Assembly: GCA_009739215.1 (NCBI GenBank)
Contig: VSJF01000001.1
Location: forward strand, 2,356,001-2,420,000
DNA: 64,000 bases
Reading direction: 5' to 3'
Source: Floccularia luteovirens
Lineage: Eukaryota; Basidiomycota; Agaricomycetes; Agaricales; Squamanitaceae
Shown here: piece after piece, positions 21,842 to 32,339 of the stretch
Numbering within the stretch: the stretch's first letter is position 1
Layout: each line of letters opens with the position of its first letter
Position numbers and translations under genes: made by a program
The notes under the pieces: model-generated
What the model was told of the DNA's origin: nothing
What the model saw: only the letters and a program-made list of their open reading frames with translations
Database searches by the model: none

Positions 21842-22873
21842 CTATATATTATCTAGATCTTCACCAATAGTCCATTTTGCAAAATCAAGAACAGCAATGC
21901 CTCTGTTCAACACGTCATCCGGGCCGGTAGGTAGGTAAATGGGTTTTGGACCAAGTGCGAAGGACATCCCTGACTGGTTGACCAGATTGCTCATCACTAT
22001 ACATCATGAACGGCTGGTTGTACAGTACAGTTTGATCATTTGATGAGGAATCAATTGCATTGGTCTCAAAGCCAACAATCTGTCTTGCAATTGCGCGTTC
22101 TAGCTGTTCCAAATTTTCCCGAAATTCTCCGGAGGATAGTGGGACGGCTAGATCTTTGGAGGCGAGGGCGAGGAGGGCCAAAGTTCCTATACGACCTTGA
22201 GTAGCCTGGTTGAATGATCCATGAATATAATAAGCAAGTCTCAACCCAACTTGGGACTGCAAGCGGGGTGCCTCCTCAATGATAGCTGTCGCTCTCCTTA
22301 GCGTGATAATTTTCCCCAACTTTCGAGATCATATTGCGAATAGAATCTCCCACAGTGTCTACGGGAGGAGCTGTAGGATCCGAGTGCGAAAGCAATGGGG
22401 CATTCTGCAATAAGTCTATTGAACAATTTTGGAAGGTACGAGAACCTGTCGGTTCTGAAATGTATGCGGCTGTGTGTGCAATATCCGCTGCAAGTCGTCC
22501 AAAGAGTGCATTCCTGCCTACAAAGTCTGTCTCGCAATTCAACTCCTACCATAGCTGCGCGAACACCACTTCCGCCGATGGCCGTATGCCAGCCGGCTCC
22601 GCGTGATAATAAGGAAACACTGATGAGGCCTTCTTTAGTTTTACGCCCCCCCAGCTTAGCAGCTTTCCTAGCCCCTGATGCAACAAGGTCCTTTTGCAAC
22701 CATTCAAGAGCGGTATTGACATCGTTATTTGATGCAGAGAGTGCCTCTCGGGCTTTTGTTATGGATACTTCTGTAAGCTTTCGAAGTTCGGCAATGAGTT
22801 GTATGGGAGGTTTCCCTGGGGTCGTGGAATAGTGTCTTGACAAAGGTGCAGAGTATTTGAGATATTTGAACAT
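21842..22873 (-). CDS. TSF1: Mitochondrial elongation factor Ts, reading frame broken
   Basis: EF-Ts recycles mitochondrial EF-Tu. The N-terminus MFKYLKYSAPLSRHYSTTP looks like a presequence (an in-frame ATG at 22906 is an alternative). The UBA/EF-Ts start (LIAELRKLTEVSITKAREAL) and the core (VELNCETDFVGRNALF) are clear. The product needs three shifts into the +1 frame: at about 22543-22548 (GTAGGAG), about 22314-22317 (GGGG), and about 21926-21937, where ACCT occurs three times on the minus strand. After the third, the frame gives VLDFAKWTIGEDLDNI and TAG 21842-21844. No GT-AG intron fits these sites. It is either a decaying gene or a region with assembly errors; no splice explains it. Confidence 0.8.
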
Positions 22874-22947
22874 ACTCCGAATTCGAATGGAACTGAACAC
22901 CTTCAAGTTGTATAACTGCCGGCTGAGGTCGACAAGAAAAATATCGG

Positions 22948-22954
22948 CACGTGA
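22948..22954. promoter_or_regulatory. CACGTGA site in the EF-Ts/NAF1 promoter
   Basis: CACGTG core within the 133-bp divergent interval between EF-Ts (22873) and NAF1 (23007). Same motif as in other promoters of the window. Confidence 0.45.
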
Positions 22955-23006
22955 CCGTTATATTTTCTTTTGGAGCAGAACGCGACCTTCTTTGAAACCT
23001 AAGATA

Positions 23007-24901
23007 ATGGCGTTCAAATTACCCAACACCATTCCTCAAGACCTGCTTCTTATTCGCGAGCTTGTGGACGTTCCTAAATCAGATATACAACAAAGTAAAA
23101 CTGAAGATGAGGACAGCATTGGCAGTTCAGAAAGTGAGGATGGCCTGAGCGAGGAAGAAATTGAAGCAGACTTAAAAGCCGTTGTCGATGAAGACGCTCC
23201 TAACCTAAAGCCAGTGTAGCATATCTATTTTTTTCCCTTTCATATTCCATATGTTAACTAATTTGCAGTCCTGAACCCTTCTGACTCAAGCTCAGAACTA
23301 AGCACAGAATCAGACATTTCAGATGATTCAGACAACGAATTACCAGACGAAAAAAATGTGTTGAATCAGGATTTTTGTGATGACGAAGATGCCATGCCGA
23401 CCCCTGCTTCTAACACATATTTCCATACCAAACATGAGGTTGTCGAATGTGATATCGTTATTCCTGATATTGACCAGGTCGGAGCAAACGAGGTTTTAGA
23501 AAAAGTCGGGGACATCATGACCGTCATAGACCAAACCGCCATTGTTCGAGGGCTACCTTCCCAAATACTTGACCGTAGATCAGAGCGAGCTCTAGACGTT
23601 GACACTCTCTTAGTCTTTGATGATAGAAAAGTAATGGGATATGTGCGTATTTATACAGTTTGGCATATATGCTCTTACATAACATCGGCTAGATATATGA
23701 AACTTTTGGTCCTACCGCACAGCCACTTTATCAGGTTAAGTTCAACAAAGTGTATCCACTACCCCAAGAACGAGTAGTCCTCGGGCGAGAAGTTTTTCAC
23801 ATCCCAGCTCGCAGCCGTTTCGTCTTTCTGAAGCAGATCAACGCACTAAAAGGTAGCGATGCAAGTAATGTTCACGATGAGGAGCCGGCGGAAGACGAGC
23901 TCGAATTTTCCGACGATGAAGCAGAAGCAACATACAGGAGCAGATTGAAGAGAAAGTACGTGATTTGTTATCTCATTTACTGGTACTAATCTTGATTTTG
24001 CGACTAGGCGAGGTGAATCTCGAGCACGTTCAGCCGTTTCTTCTCGCCAAGCAACTCCCAATCCTTCTCATCTGCATGATCAAGAACTTGAGAACACTGC
24101 AATTATGAGCAGAAATCCTTACGATGCGAATGGGCCGTATGATGTAGACTACAGTTTACCCGGACCCTCTCGCCCTACACCCACTCCCTATGATGATCCT
24201 TACTCCGATGAATACAATGCTCCGGAATCCCTATCCCGCGAAAGGGACAGATCTTCTGCTGATAATACCGGTCGGGTTAACGGCTTCTGGCTTTACCAGG
24301 GGAAGAATCAGGCATAATTGGGACATTTCTAAGAGTAGAGGAAGTGGGAGTGGCCACGGAGATCGTGGAAGACGACGAAATTCTAGTTTTTCACATGCTG
24401 GACAAACTAGAGCACATGGAAAGGACAGATGGATCAGCACTGCTCCCAGAAAGGTCGAGGGAAGTTAATGATCCACATGCCCTTCATCTCCCACGATCCC
24501 CATCCTCGACTTCGCTTGCGATAACGCGTGCAACTGAACAACCACTTCCGAGCGTATCAAATACACCTATGCGAGACTTTGATGCCTCTGCGCTTGAGTA
24601 CGATCCTTATCAGTCTCAGCAACCTAATCAGCAATCTAATCCTGGGCACGCATTCTATCAATCCCATGTGCAAACGCAGTTTGTCCAACCCCATATCAAT
24701 CCCCGGTTTGCGTCCGCCTTTGGATTGGACATTGGATCCGTTCAGCCTTATCAATATCCCACCAACGATTATGGACCTGTGCATTATAATGGCCTTCTTA
24801 CCGATCAATACCTATCACAAGATTGGGCAGATCAGTTTGCAGTTCCTGCATTTTGGCCTAATCACGAAACTGGAGAGGACACAGATAATAGTGCATTTTA
24901 G
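23007..24901 (+). CDS. NAF1: H/ACA snoRNP assembly factor NAF1
   Basis: Nuclear assembly factor that holds the place of Gar1 during H/ACA RNP biogenesis. The acidic N-terminus (SSESEDGLSEEEIEADLKAV) is followed by the Gar1/Naf1 beta-barrel: DIMTVIDQTAIVRG, LDVDTLLVFDDRKVMGYIYE, TFGPTAQPLYQVKFN and LGREVFHIPARSRFVFL. The tail has a short RG/SG-rich stretch and a Pro/Gln-rich end (FVQPHINPRFASAFGLDIG), stopping at TAG 24899-24901. The frame in the tail is restored by two introns, 24276-24333 (58 nt) and 24386-24437 (52 nt). Without them three overlapping frames appear. Identity is strong; tail splicing is my inference. Confidence 0.88.
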
Positions 24902-25510
24902 ATTTCGGGACTTCCATCTACTTCCTTATACTCTGGATCGGTCCCTGTTGTTATATCCAGTTGAAAATTATTTAACTTTCATTGCAATTTACTCTCACAC
25001 TCCAGAATTGATTCAAGTATTGTTCCGTGAAAAATCCTGTTATGCTCACCTGCTTCCTTGCTGAATGTTGGGCATGGCTTATCACCACGTGGTAGCACCA
25101 CTGGTCACCAAAAACACCCCAATTCACTTGCTTCTCGTTTCCTGGTTGTCTAGCGGCGGGTTATCTCTAACTTCGGTAGACAATAGACCAACACTCCGGA
25201 AGATTCTTCGTACTTAATGAAGGTGTTTCATCTAAACTGGGATATCAACGTCAGAACTGCATGGGTACCGTTACTTTCTGGCTCATGAAGTTAACGTTCT
25301 TATCAAGAGATTTCTTGTCACAATTAGTCCAATAAACTGCACATGGCTGTCAAGCCCGTCTCACACAGGGAAGCGAAATGGAAAAAAAACTTCTCTCCTT
25401 CTCGTTCATATGGAGCTGTAAGGATGCCTTTTTCATATGGATTCTTTACCCAGCGTTGGAATGTTTAAAGCAACACCTTGCATCTCATTCCCAGCTTACC
25501 ATACAGCAAC
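24902..25510. other. Intergenic region NAF1/RNase T2
   Basis: No gene seen. It holds the NAF1 3' region and the RNase T2 promoter. A CCACGTGG palindrome lies near 25085. Confidence 0.5.
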
Positions 25511-27644
25511 ATGTTCGCCAAACCCACTCTTGCTTTCCTTTTCGCCGGCTTAGCTTTAGCGACTCCTTTCGAGAGAAGCCGCTTGTCTACTTCAGATCTT
25601 CTCGGCAGAGATTTATTCTCATCCTCTGGCTGCTCAACGACCGGTACAGCCTCTTGTCATAATACGTCTTCAGTCAGCAATCTCTGCTGCTATGAAGCTC
25701 CCGGGGTTAGAATTTTTTCGTTCCCGATGTTCTGCGGTCCAGCTGATTATGAATATGATAGGGCCTCTTGTTGCAGACACAAGTTCGTCATCTCAACGTA
25801 GCCGATAAACTAAGATTAATGCCATAATTATTGTAACCATAGTTCTGGGACACAAATCCCCCAACTGGTCCAGTCGATAGCTGGACCATTCATGGTATGA
25901 TGATCGGGAGCTCTACCAGTATATACCAGATTCCTGACGCACATTCTTAAAGGTTTATGGCCAGATAAGTATGCGAGGGTTTCCAATAATATCTGGCTTT
26001 TGTTTGATGCTTTACGTCAGTTGTGATGGCTCCTTTACGCAAGACTGTGATCCTTCCAGAGCTTATACGGGCATTTCATCCGTGCGTTTCGTTTTCTAAC
26101 GTCCTAATGACATTTACACTCAAGAAAATATTCCCAGCTGCTTACTTCCTTTGGTGCAACGGATACATTGTCTTATATGCAAAGTGTAAAGTTATCCTAT
26201 TCATTGAACAGACCAGATGCTAACACAAAATGTAGCATTGGGTTGACATAAACGGCGATAATGAACAATTCTGGGAGGTACATAAGCACAACTCAACAGA
26301 AGTTCAAGTGTAATCTAACATATTGCTCATTGCTAGCACGAATGGTCCAAGCATGGAACCTGTATGAGGTCAGTAATTTCAGATTCAATTTCTTTAACAT
26401 TGGCCACTTACTATATTACTTACTATATTCTTAGTACATTGAAGCCGTCATGTCTCCCAAGCGGCAGCGGCAAAGGCGCCGAGGTTCGATCAGCATTCTA
26501 GAAATTTTCTTCCATTCTTAATGTGACCTTAGGCTGTCATGTTTTTCGAAACTGTGGTGAAGCTTTTCAAGGTAACTCATTTTTTTGATGCCGGGTACCG
26601 AAGTAGTGGCTTATATGCTATGTAGACCTTGCCAACATACACCTGGCTTGCAAATGCAGGCATAACACCATCAACCTCCGAAACATATACTCTTTCGCAA
26701 CTGACTTCGGCATTGAAGTCTGCGTCCGGAGTATGTTATTTTTGACTGTCAGAAATATCACGAACTGAAATGAGAGTTCTATAATAGGGTTTCACACCTG
26801 CTCTCGACTGTACTTCAGGTGCACTCAATGCCATTAGCTGGTACTTCAATCTCAAGGGCTCCATCATTGACGGTATCTTCGTACCTATCAGTAATGTATT
26901 CTTACGAGCTATTACTCCTTAAATCTCACCAAACCATAGATACTCCCACCGCCGGTTCTTGCCCTTCTTCTGGGATCAGATATCCCCCAAAATCGGGATC
27001 ATCAACAACAACGGTCAGTATTCTCATATAACATCATTCTGTCGAATAGTTTTACTCACTGAGGTTGTAGTCAGTTCCAGTGCGTCATGATTTCCAGAAT
27101 TGATATAGATGTTTTATATCTGACATCTCGGTTTCCCAAAGTCTGGCCCGTCTGGTGTAAGCTTTACCATTAAGTGCAGCGCCACATAATGACCCGTTAT
27201 ATGACATTTTCAGGGCACTGGCGGCCTTCCTTCCAGGGCAACTCTAAAGGCCACACATTCGGGATCAAACATAGGCGGGATCCTTTCTCTAGGCACATGG
27301 TCAACCCAAACCCTTGCGACTTTTACCCTTTCTGGTACCACTTCGAGCTTTACTATGGTTTCTTCCAAAGGTAACTGTGGAGTGTCCGGAGGTGTATTCG
27401 CATGTGGCAGTGGGGTGTCTTTGACAACCTTCTCAGCGGTATGCTCTGCTCTCACCATTTTTGAATGAAAAGTTCTCACACTTCTGGATGTCCTTAGGTT
27501 ACGTCGGGTAGTGGACTGTTACTTGCATCCAGTGGTAGCACATCATTCAGTAGTGATGGTATCCCGAGTGGGCAAACTGTCTTCACCGTCTTTACTGGGT
27601 CTAGTCACAGTCAAACTTACACACTTAGCGTAGTGGGTTCTTGA
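25511..27644 (+). CDS. Secreted ribonuclease T2
   Basis: Acid endoribonuclease of the T2 family. The signal peptide MFAKPTLAFLFAGLALA is followed by a Cys-rich N-region (SCHNTSSVSNLCCYEAPG). Both catalytic motifs are present, CAS1 as DSWTIHGLWPD and CAS2 as HEWSKHGTCM, so the His and Glu residues are intact. The remaining fold is seen in LKPSCLPSGSGKGAE and FTPALDCTSGALNAISWYF. A roughly 150-residue C-terminal domain (from about 27220) ends QTYTLSVVGS, TGA 27642-27644. About 14 exons are needed. CAS1 is split by introns, with a 21-nt exon (25762-25782) followed shortly by a 16-nt exon (25953-25968). One donor is GTTCGT (25783). Confidence 0.9.
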
Positions 27645-27923
27645 TTGGTGTATTAGTCCTAATACTACATCTAAATGCTGAATATTTGAATCTTATCTCG
27701 GAGTGATTGAGCTATTACTTACACGTGATTGAGTACAATTTCTAACGCCCTTTATTTCCGCACTCCCTCCGATTGTGGTAAAGTACAGTGTGCACTTTAC
27801 GCTTGGTGTCCATACTTTGACTTCCTTAGTTCCGCGCTTTGCTCGACATGCTCAGAACCTGACACTAAGGTACTTATAGTATATATTCGGTTGAGCTCTT
27901 CCTATTCCCTTCATCTCTTTGTA

Positions 27924-28486
27924 ATGCCTCCACCATCCAACAGTTCATCTCTGTACCTTCAGGTCTTATCTGAACCATTTTTTGTGGTGCAGCTACAGCC
28001 AGGTCAAGAGATCCCCCCTTGCATTCTAAAAGACTTGACCAGTGGTCGTGGAGGGTTCTTTTCTGTCACACGAACAAAGGAAGAGATATCCCTTGTCGGT
28101 GAAGCTTACAAATGGATGCCCGAGAGCTACAGGGAACAGTCCACATGGATGTGTATCAAAATTCAAGGGCCAATGGAACATAGTGAGTAACTCGTTCAGG
28201 CATGGTATTCATGTCCTCGCTTGCTAAATGAGCTCTCAGATTTAATTGGTGTCATGGCTGCATTAACTGCACCATTAAAAGCAGTAAAAATACCCGTGTT
28301 TGCACTCTCGACATGGTAAGTACTTTATTCTGCTGGACGTATAGAGGCTGATAAGGTTGATCACATCCTAGGAATACGGACTATGTTCTAATTCCTAGTG
28401 AGATGCTTTCGGATGCCATTAGAGCACTCGAAAGAGATGGTTGGGTTTTCATTCAGGGGATAAAAAACCGCGTTGCGCGACTTTGA
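27924..28486 (+). CDS. ACT/CASTOR-like domain protein
   Basis: Small protein of about 150 aa; three exons keep phase. It contains an ACT_7/CASTOR-type ligand-binding fold. The N-half is beta-rich (LQVLSEPFFVVQLQPGQEIP). The core is WMCIKIQGPMEHNLIGVMAA, then APLKAVKIPVFALSTW, then NTDYVLIPSEMLSDAIRALE. It ends KNRVARL, TGA 28484-28486. CASTOR1 senses arginine in animals. Fungal members of this domain family are uncharacterised, and ligand sensing here is inference. Confidence 0.82.
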
Positions 28487-29018
28487 AGTTTGACTGATCT
28501 TGGCTCCACTTTCTCTCATGTAAGTGACCAACTGCTTTTTTTCTAGATAAGTAATATCTGATGATACTATGACAGTTATTTTTCTTTGATCGTTATTAGG
28601 GTAGATAATGTGTTTAGTAGTAGCAGTCTTGGATTACAAGCAGGACTTGGGGCCTCATTGACTTGACGGTTTTTCGTGCATGTAAAATAGAACACGAACA
28701 CGTATTTGAGTTGTGTTTTCTCAATGCGCGTTGACCGTTATAGCTATAGTATATTTTGATTTAGGTGACAGCCATACAGCGGCGTTAGCACATGGTTAAT
28801 CCACCTTCATTCCAATTTCTAAAAGTTAAGCTCAACAATCAAAAGTAAAGGATCAAGAACTTAGCTACCCACTGTTTTATCTTCTGCATTTCATCAGTCC
28901 ATAATCGATATATACGGAGTCTGGCACTCGGTCAGTACGTTTTCGAAAGGTGTTCATTTATTACTCAGCGATTCGATAAACCAGTGGGTCAATCGTTGCA
29001 AGTGTCGACAACCGACGT
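28487..29018. other. Intergenic region
   Basis: No gene or repeat recognised between the ACT-like gene and the SAS4-like gene. Confidence 0.5.
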
Positions 29019-30901
29019 ATGGAGCCTTCTCCATCCTCCGATTATAACATGCAAAACCCTCAAAAGCGCATACTTCCCTCGCGTTCCAGGCGTGGTGGAC
29101 CTGGAGTAGGGAGGTGCGACATTGATGTGATGATTTTGGAAACTCAGAAGCGCAAATGTATGTAATATAATCCTTAAATCCTATCTCATTTTTCTCAACT
29201 AGTCGTGTCTTATATGCTTAGTTGAGAACGAGCCACTTATCCCTGTCGATACTCCATTTCTTGTTGACAACAAACTCTGCTCTCGTTACAATCTCGGATG
29301 GGACAGACCTGGGGATAAACATACATGCGAACGAACGCTACTTTGATCGTCCCGAAGTACTCAAGGCATACAGAGAACAGTCCATTATACAAACACCCGA
29401 GTTTGTCAATGTTGCTGATACTCCCAATGTTGGTGGCCGATTTAGACCCAGGGGGCTAGAAGATGTGCGTTTATGGTTCTTTTGAATGATCGTGAATTTT
29501 TCATGTGTGTAATCAATTTCAAGCCAGCTACAGATACCTCTGATGCAACCTATGAGAAGCGGCATCGTAAATACGAAACATTTGAAAAACGTCAGCGGCT
29601 ACGCGAAAAGGAGAAACTAAAGCATGAGCATTACAAACTCAAAGAAAGGATCGAGCAGCTGCGTGCCATGGACGGCTCTGCATTCTTGACACTGCCTGAT
29701 TCTACATTCGCTCAAACACAAGTGGTACAAGGAAATGATACTGAGGATGATGGAAGTGCAGCTTTGAACGGCGTCGACGGCCATACAGAAGGGGAAAGGC
29801 GCAGGAAAGGAAATGCTCGCAGTTGCAATGTCATTGGAAGCCAGGTACCGCGTCCTATTACCATCTGAGAAGATGAAGAAGGCTACGGTCCAGACCTATG
29901 GAGGCCTTGGGAGCTCTTCTGTCGAACCTGAGCAATCTTACAACGACAATGCACGAAGCAGAGATGAAGCAGAGTCGGAGCTGGGCGAAGAACGTTTCGT
30001 CCAGAGCACATCCACGCAGAACGAATCCAAAGAAGTCGAGAAGCTCAAGCTTAAGATTAAGTTCCCCGCTAGCTTGGTTGCCTCTCAGTCACTATCATTT
30101 TACAAACCTATCAAAAAATCACGAGAGGATAGCACAAGAGCCAGTAAGAAGAAACGGACTTCATTTTCTACGACTTCTTCAATGTCGCATATCTCGCCGT
30201 ATCGATCCGCTCTCAAAACAGGAGATATACACGGATCCACTACTGATGGAGATGAGGTAGTTGCAGCACCATCACCAACACCTCTGGACGCGGCGTTGGT
30301 AACTGGCACACCTATATCTAATCCGGATATCGCTATATTGGAGTTTGTCAGTCCTGATGGGGCACATGCATCGGAGGAAGAAGATTTAGAGGCAGGAACT
30401 CCATCTACTGAGTCATTGATGATGATCGGGGATTCTATTTCAGCCCGCCCCTCAAGCCGCAAGAAATATCGAGCAGCACCTTCAGATTCCTCCATACGTG
30501 CTCCTTCAATCCCTCCGATCGAATTTATAACTGTCCCAACCTTCCGTCGCTCTTCGAGTCGCCAAAGTTCCCCCCAACCTTCTCACAGACAAAATATCTC
30601 ATCCAGTGGTTCCGGAGGACTTCAGGACCGACCCTGTCAACTTTTAATCTCTGCTACTCGCAGTGCTGGTGGTAAAAAATCGCGCGGTGGAGCTCGACGG
30701 GTCACAGCATTTGGAGTCAAGGTTCCTGAAGGGCTCAGTGAACCAAGAGAATATGAGATACCCTACTGGCTACTTGCACCTCCTGAACAGGACGGAAGAA
30801 TAGACGAAATGGATACGAAGTCAGATGGTCTACCTTACCAGGACTCTCAACCTGCTGCATCACACGACGAGGGTCCATCCATGTTGGACGACGTACCATA
30901 G
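29019..30901 (+). CDS. SAS4/PEHE-like chromatin protein, frame apparently shifted
   Basis: Starts MEPSPSSDYNMQNPQKR. A conserved block (FENEPLIPVDTPF, then LLTTNSALVTISDGTDLG, NIHANERYFDRPEV, TPEFVNVADT) is followed by a basic helix, YEKRHRKYETFEKRQRLREK, continuing into LKHEHYKLKERIEQLRAMD. This resembles the Something-About-Silencing 4/PEHE scaffold proteins of histone acetyltransferase complexes. The Ser-rich C-half ends SMLDDVP. Two +1 shifts are needed to follow the conserved protein: near 29255-29261 (CCATTTCTT) and near 29806-29812 (AGGAAAGGAAATG). No intron fits at either place. The family call is moderate; the tail is disordered and carries a GGKKSRGGARRVTAFG patch near 30670. Confidence 0.6.
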
Positions 30902-31049
30902 TGGTAGTATCTAATGAGGTGCTGAATTATTCTTAAGGTATAAATATCACTTAGTACTGCTAGTACTTCGGCCCAACCTACTACTGTTCCTCTTCTAATT
31001 TATTTTGGTAGGATACTGGTAGTGGCTAATGTGACAGTTAATGTTCCAT

Positions 31050-32105
31050 TCATACCTGAGCCACCATACTCGAGTTTTGTACTGAAGTTTGAACTATTTC
31101 AATAGCTAATTCCCGCTGATTTGTGGACACATCTCTTCTACGCGACAAAATGAATTGGGACTGGGACACTGGTCCTAGCGATTGACCTTCTATGTTATAG
31201 TGTGGGTAATGTCCACCAAAAGTTCTTTTGATCCATTCTGTCGAGTTACTCGATTGGAGGCCAATCGTCACCAATCGCGTTGTTATAGGTGGCGGCATTG
31301 ATGTCTGGGGCAATATGTCAAAGGAGAAAGAAGGGATAATTTGAGGTTCATCAATATCTCCAATTTCCTCGTCATTGGGATCCAAGGTCTCGGTGTACTG
31401 TACTGCCGGCATTGTTTTGGCAGCTCTACGTTTTGTCCTCGCAGAGTATGCAGACTCTCGATTTGTAGAACGGTTTGTTGCCTCCTTCGGCTTTGGGGTT
31501 CTTTTCTGGACCTTCGCATTTGCTGGATTCGATGTTACAACTTCCAACATCTCTGCCTCCCTAGCTAGACGTCGCGCTTTGCGCATTGTGGCGGTAGGAT
31601 CTTCGCGTAGTGAAGGTTTAGACCTAATAGATGGTTGTCCAGCTTTTTGTAAGGAGATTTGGAGGTCGGGTTGTTTCTTAATATTCTCAGATTTGGTGTT
31701 TATAGAATTCTTTCCACCGTGTTGAATCCCTTTAGTTTCACGAGCCAAACGATCCGCCCTTCGTTTGGCAATGGTAGGATCAACGGCGAGGGGTTCATTG
31801 GTAGAAGATGCGAGATTCTTCACTAAGCGATCCGTCAAACTTGAAGCAGAAAGTTTTGCATTCAGGGAGCGCAAATTAGGAAGTCGTGAGGGACCATGTT
31901 GATTCTTCTGAATATCTTCAAGGCTGGCTGTGCATAATTTTAAGGACGGAAACAGAATTCGGTTTACGGACTTACGAATAAAAATACCGTCCAAATTGCT
32001 CACCAAACGAGGTCCGGGAGTAGGCCGAGTGGAGTTGAGACGACAGACATGCTTTGAAACCGTCGAGCTCTGACTAGAGATCGGCCGACCACTGAGGCAA
32101 AGCAT
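31050..32105 (-). CDS. Unknown protein, probably mitochondrial
   Basis: Not recognised. Start is ATG 32105 (MLCLSGRPISSQSSTVSKH, then VCRLNSTR), rich in Ser/Arg and lacking acids like a presequence. A 45-nt intron (GTAAGT...ACAG, about 31930-31975) joins DGIFI to PSLEDIQK. The middle is basic and holds two related segments, DPTIAKRRADRLARET and DPTATMRKARRLAREA, which look like an internal repeat. The C-half is more globular (PITTRLVTIGLQ; WIKRTFGGHYPHYN; RELAIEIVQTSVQ). A mitoribosomal or mitochondrial RNA-related role is possible but unsupported. It is divergent from PFA4. Confidence 0.6.
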   Translation of the reverse strand: MLCLSGRPISSQSSTVSKHVCRLNSTRPTPGPRLVSNLDGIFIRKSVNRILFPSLKLCTASLEDIQKNQHGPSRLPNLRSLNAKLSASSLTDRLVKNLASSTNEPLAVDPTIAKRRADRLARETKGIQHGGKNSINTKSENIKKQPDLQISLQKAGQPSIRSKPSLREDPTATMRKARRLAREAEMLEVVTSNPANAKVQKRTPKPKEATNRSTNRESAYSARTKRRAAKTMPAVQYTETLDPNDEEIGDIDEPQIIPSFSFDILPQTSMPPPITTRLVTIGLQSSNSTEWIKRTFGGHYPHYNIEGQSLGPVSQSQFILSRRRDVSTNQRELAIEIVQTSVQNSSMVAQV

Positions 32106-32192
32106 AACGGCGCCACGGTGCTGTTTGGACAACGCTCTGACAGAACAAAATCTTCAGTTTTATTTGCTTGTATTTCTTACAGAGGGTCTTGG

Positions 32193-32199
32193 TCACGTG
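32193..32199. promoter_or_regulatory. TCACGTG site upstream of the unknown mitochondrial gene
   Basis: CACGTG core 88 bp upstream of the 32105 start and 141 bp from the PFA4 start, in their shared promoter. Confidence 0.4.
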
Positions 32200-32339
32200 C
32201 TCAGAACATCGCAAATTGCGTAACTACAGTACCCCGTCACTGTGACCGTAAATATTAATTGAGCCGGAACACACACCCCACTTTAGACGTATCGTTGCCA
32301 ACATTCTTTTCTACCATATAATATCCGCTCTCTAAACCA

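Noticed and set aside
22334..22832. Plus-strand frames over the EF-Ts gene
   Set aside because: Antisense shadows of the EF-Ts coding sequence; the minus strand has clear family motifs.
24276..24470. Apparent frameshifts in the NAF1 tail (three overlapping frames)
   Set aside because: Two ordinary introns, 24276-24333 and 24386-24437, with correct phases, restore one frame to the stop at 24899-24901.
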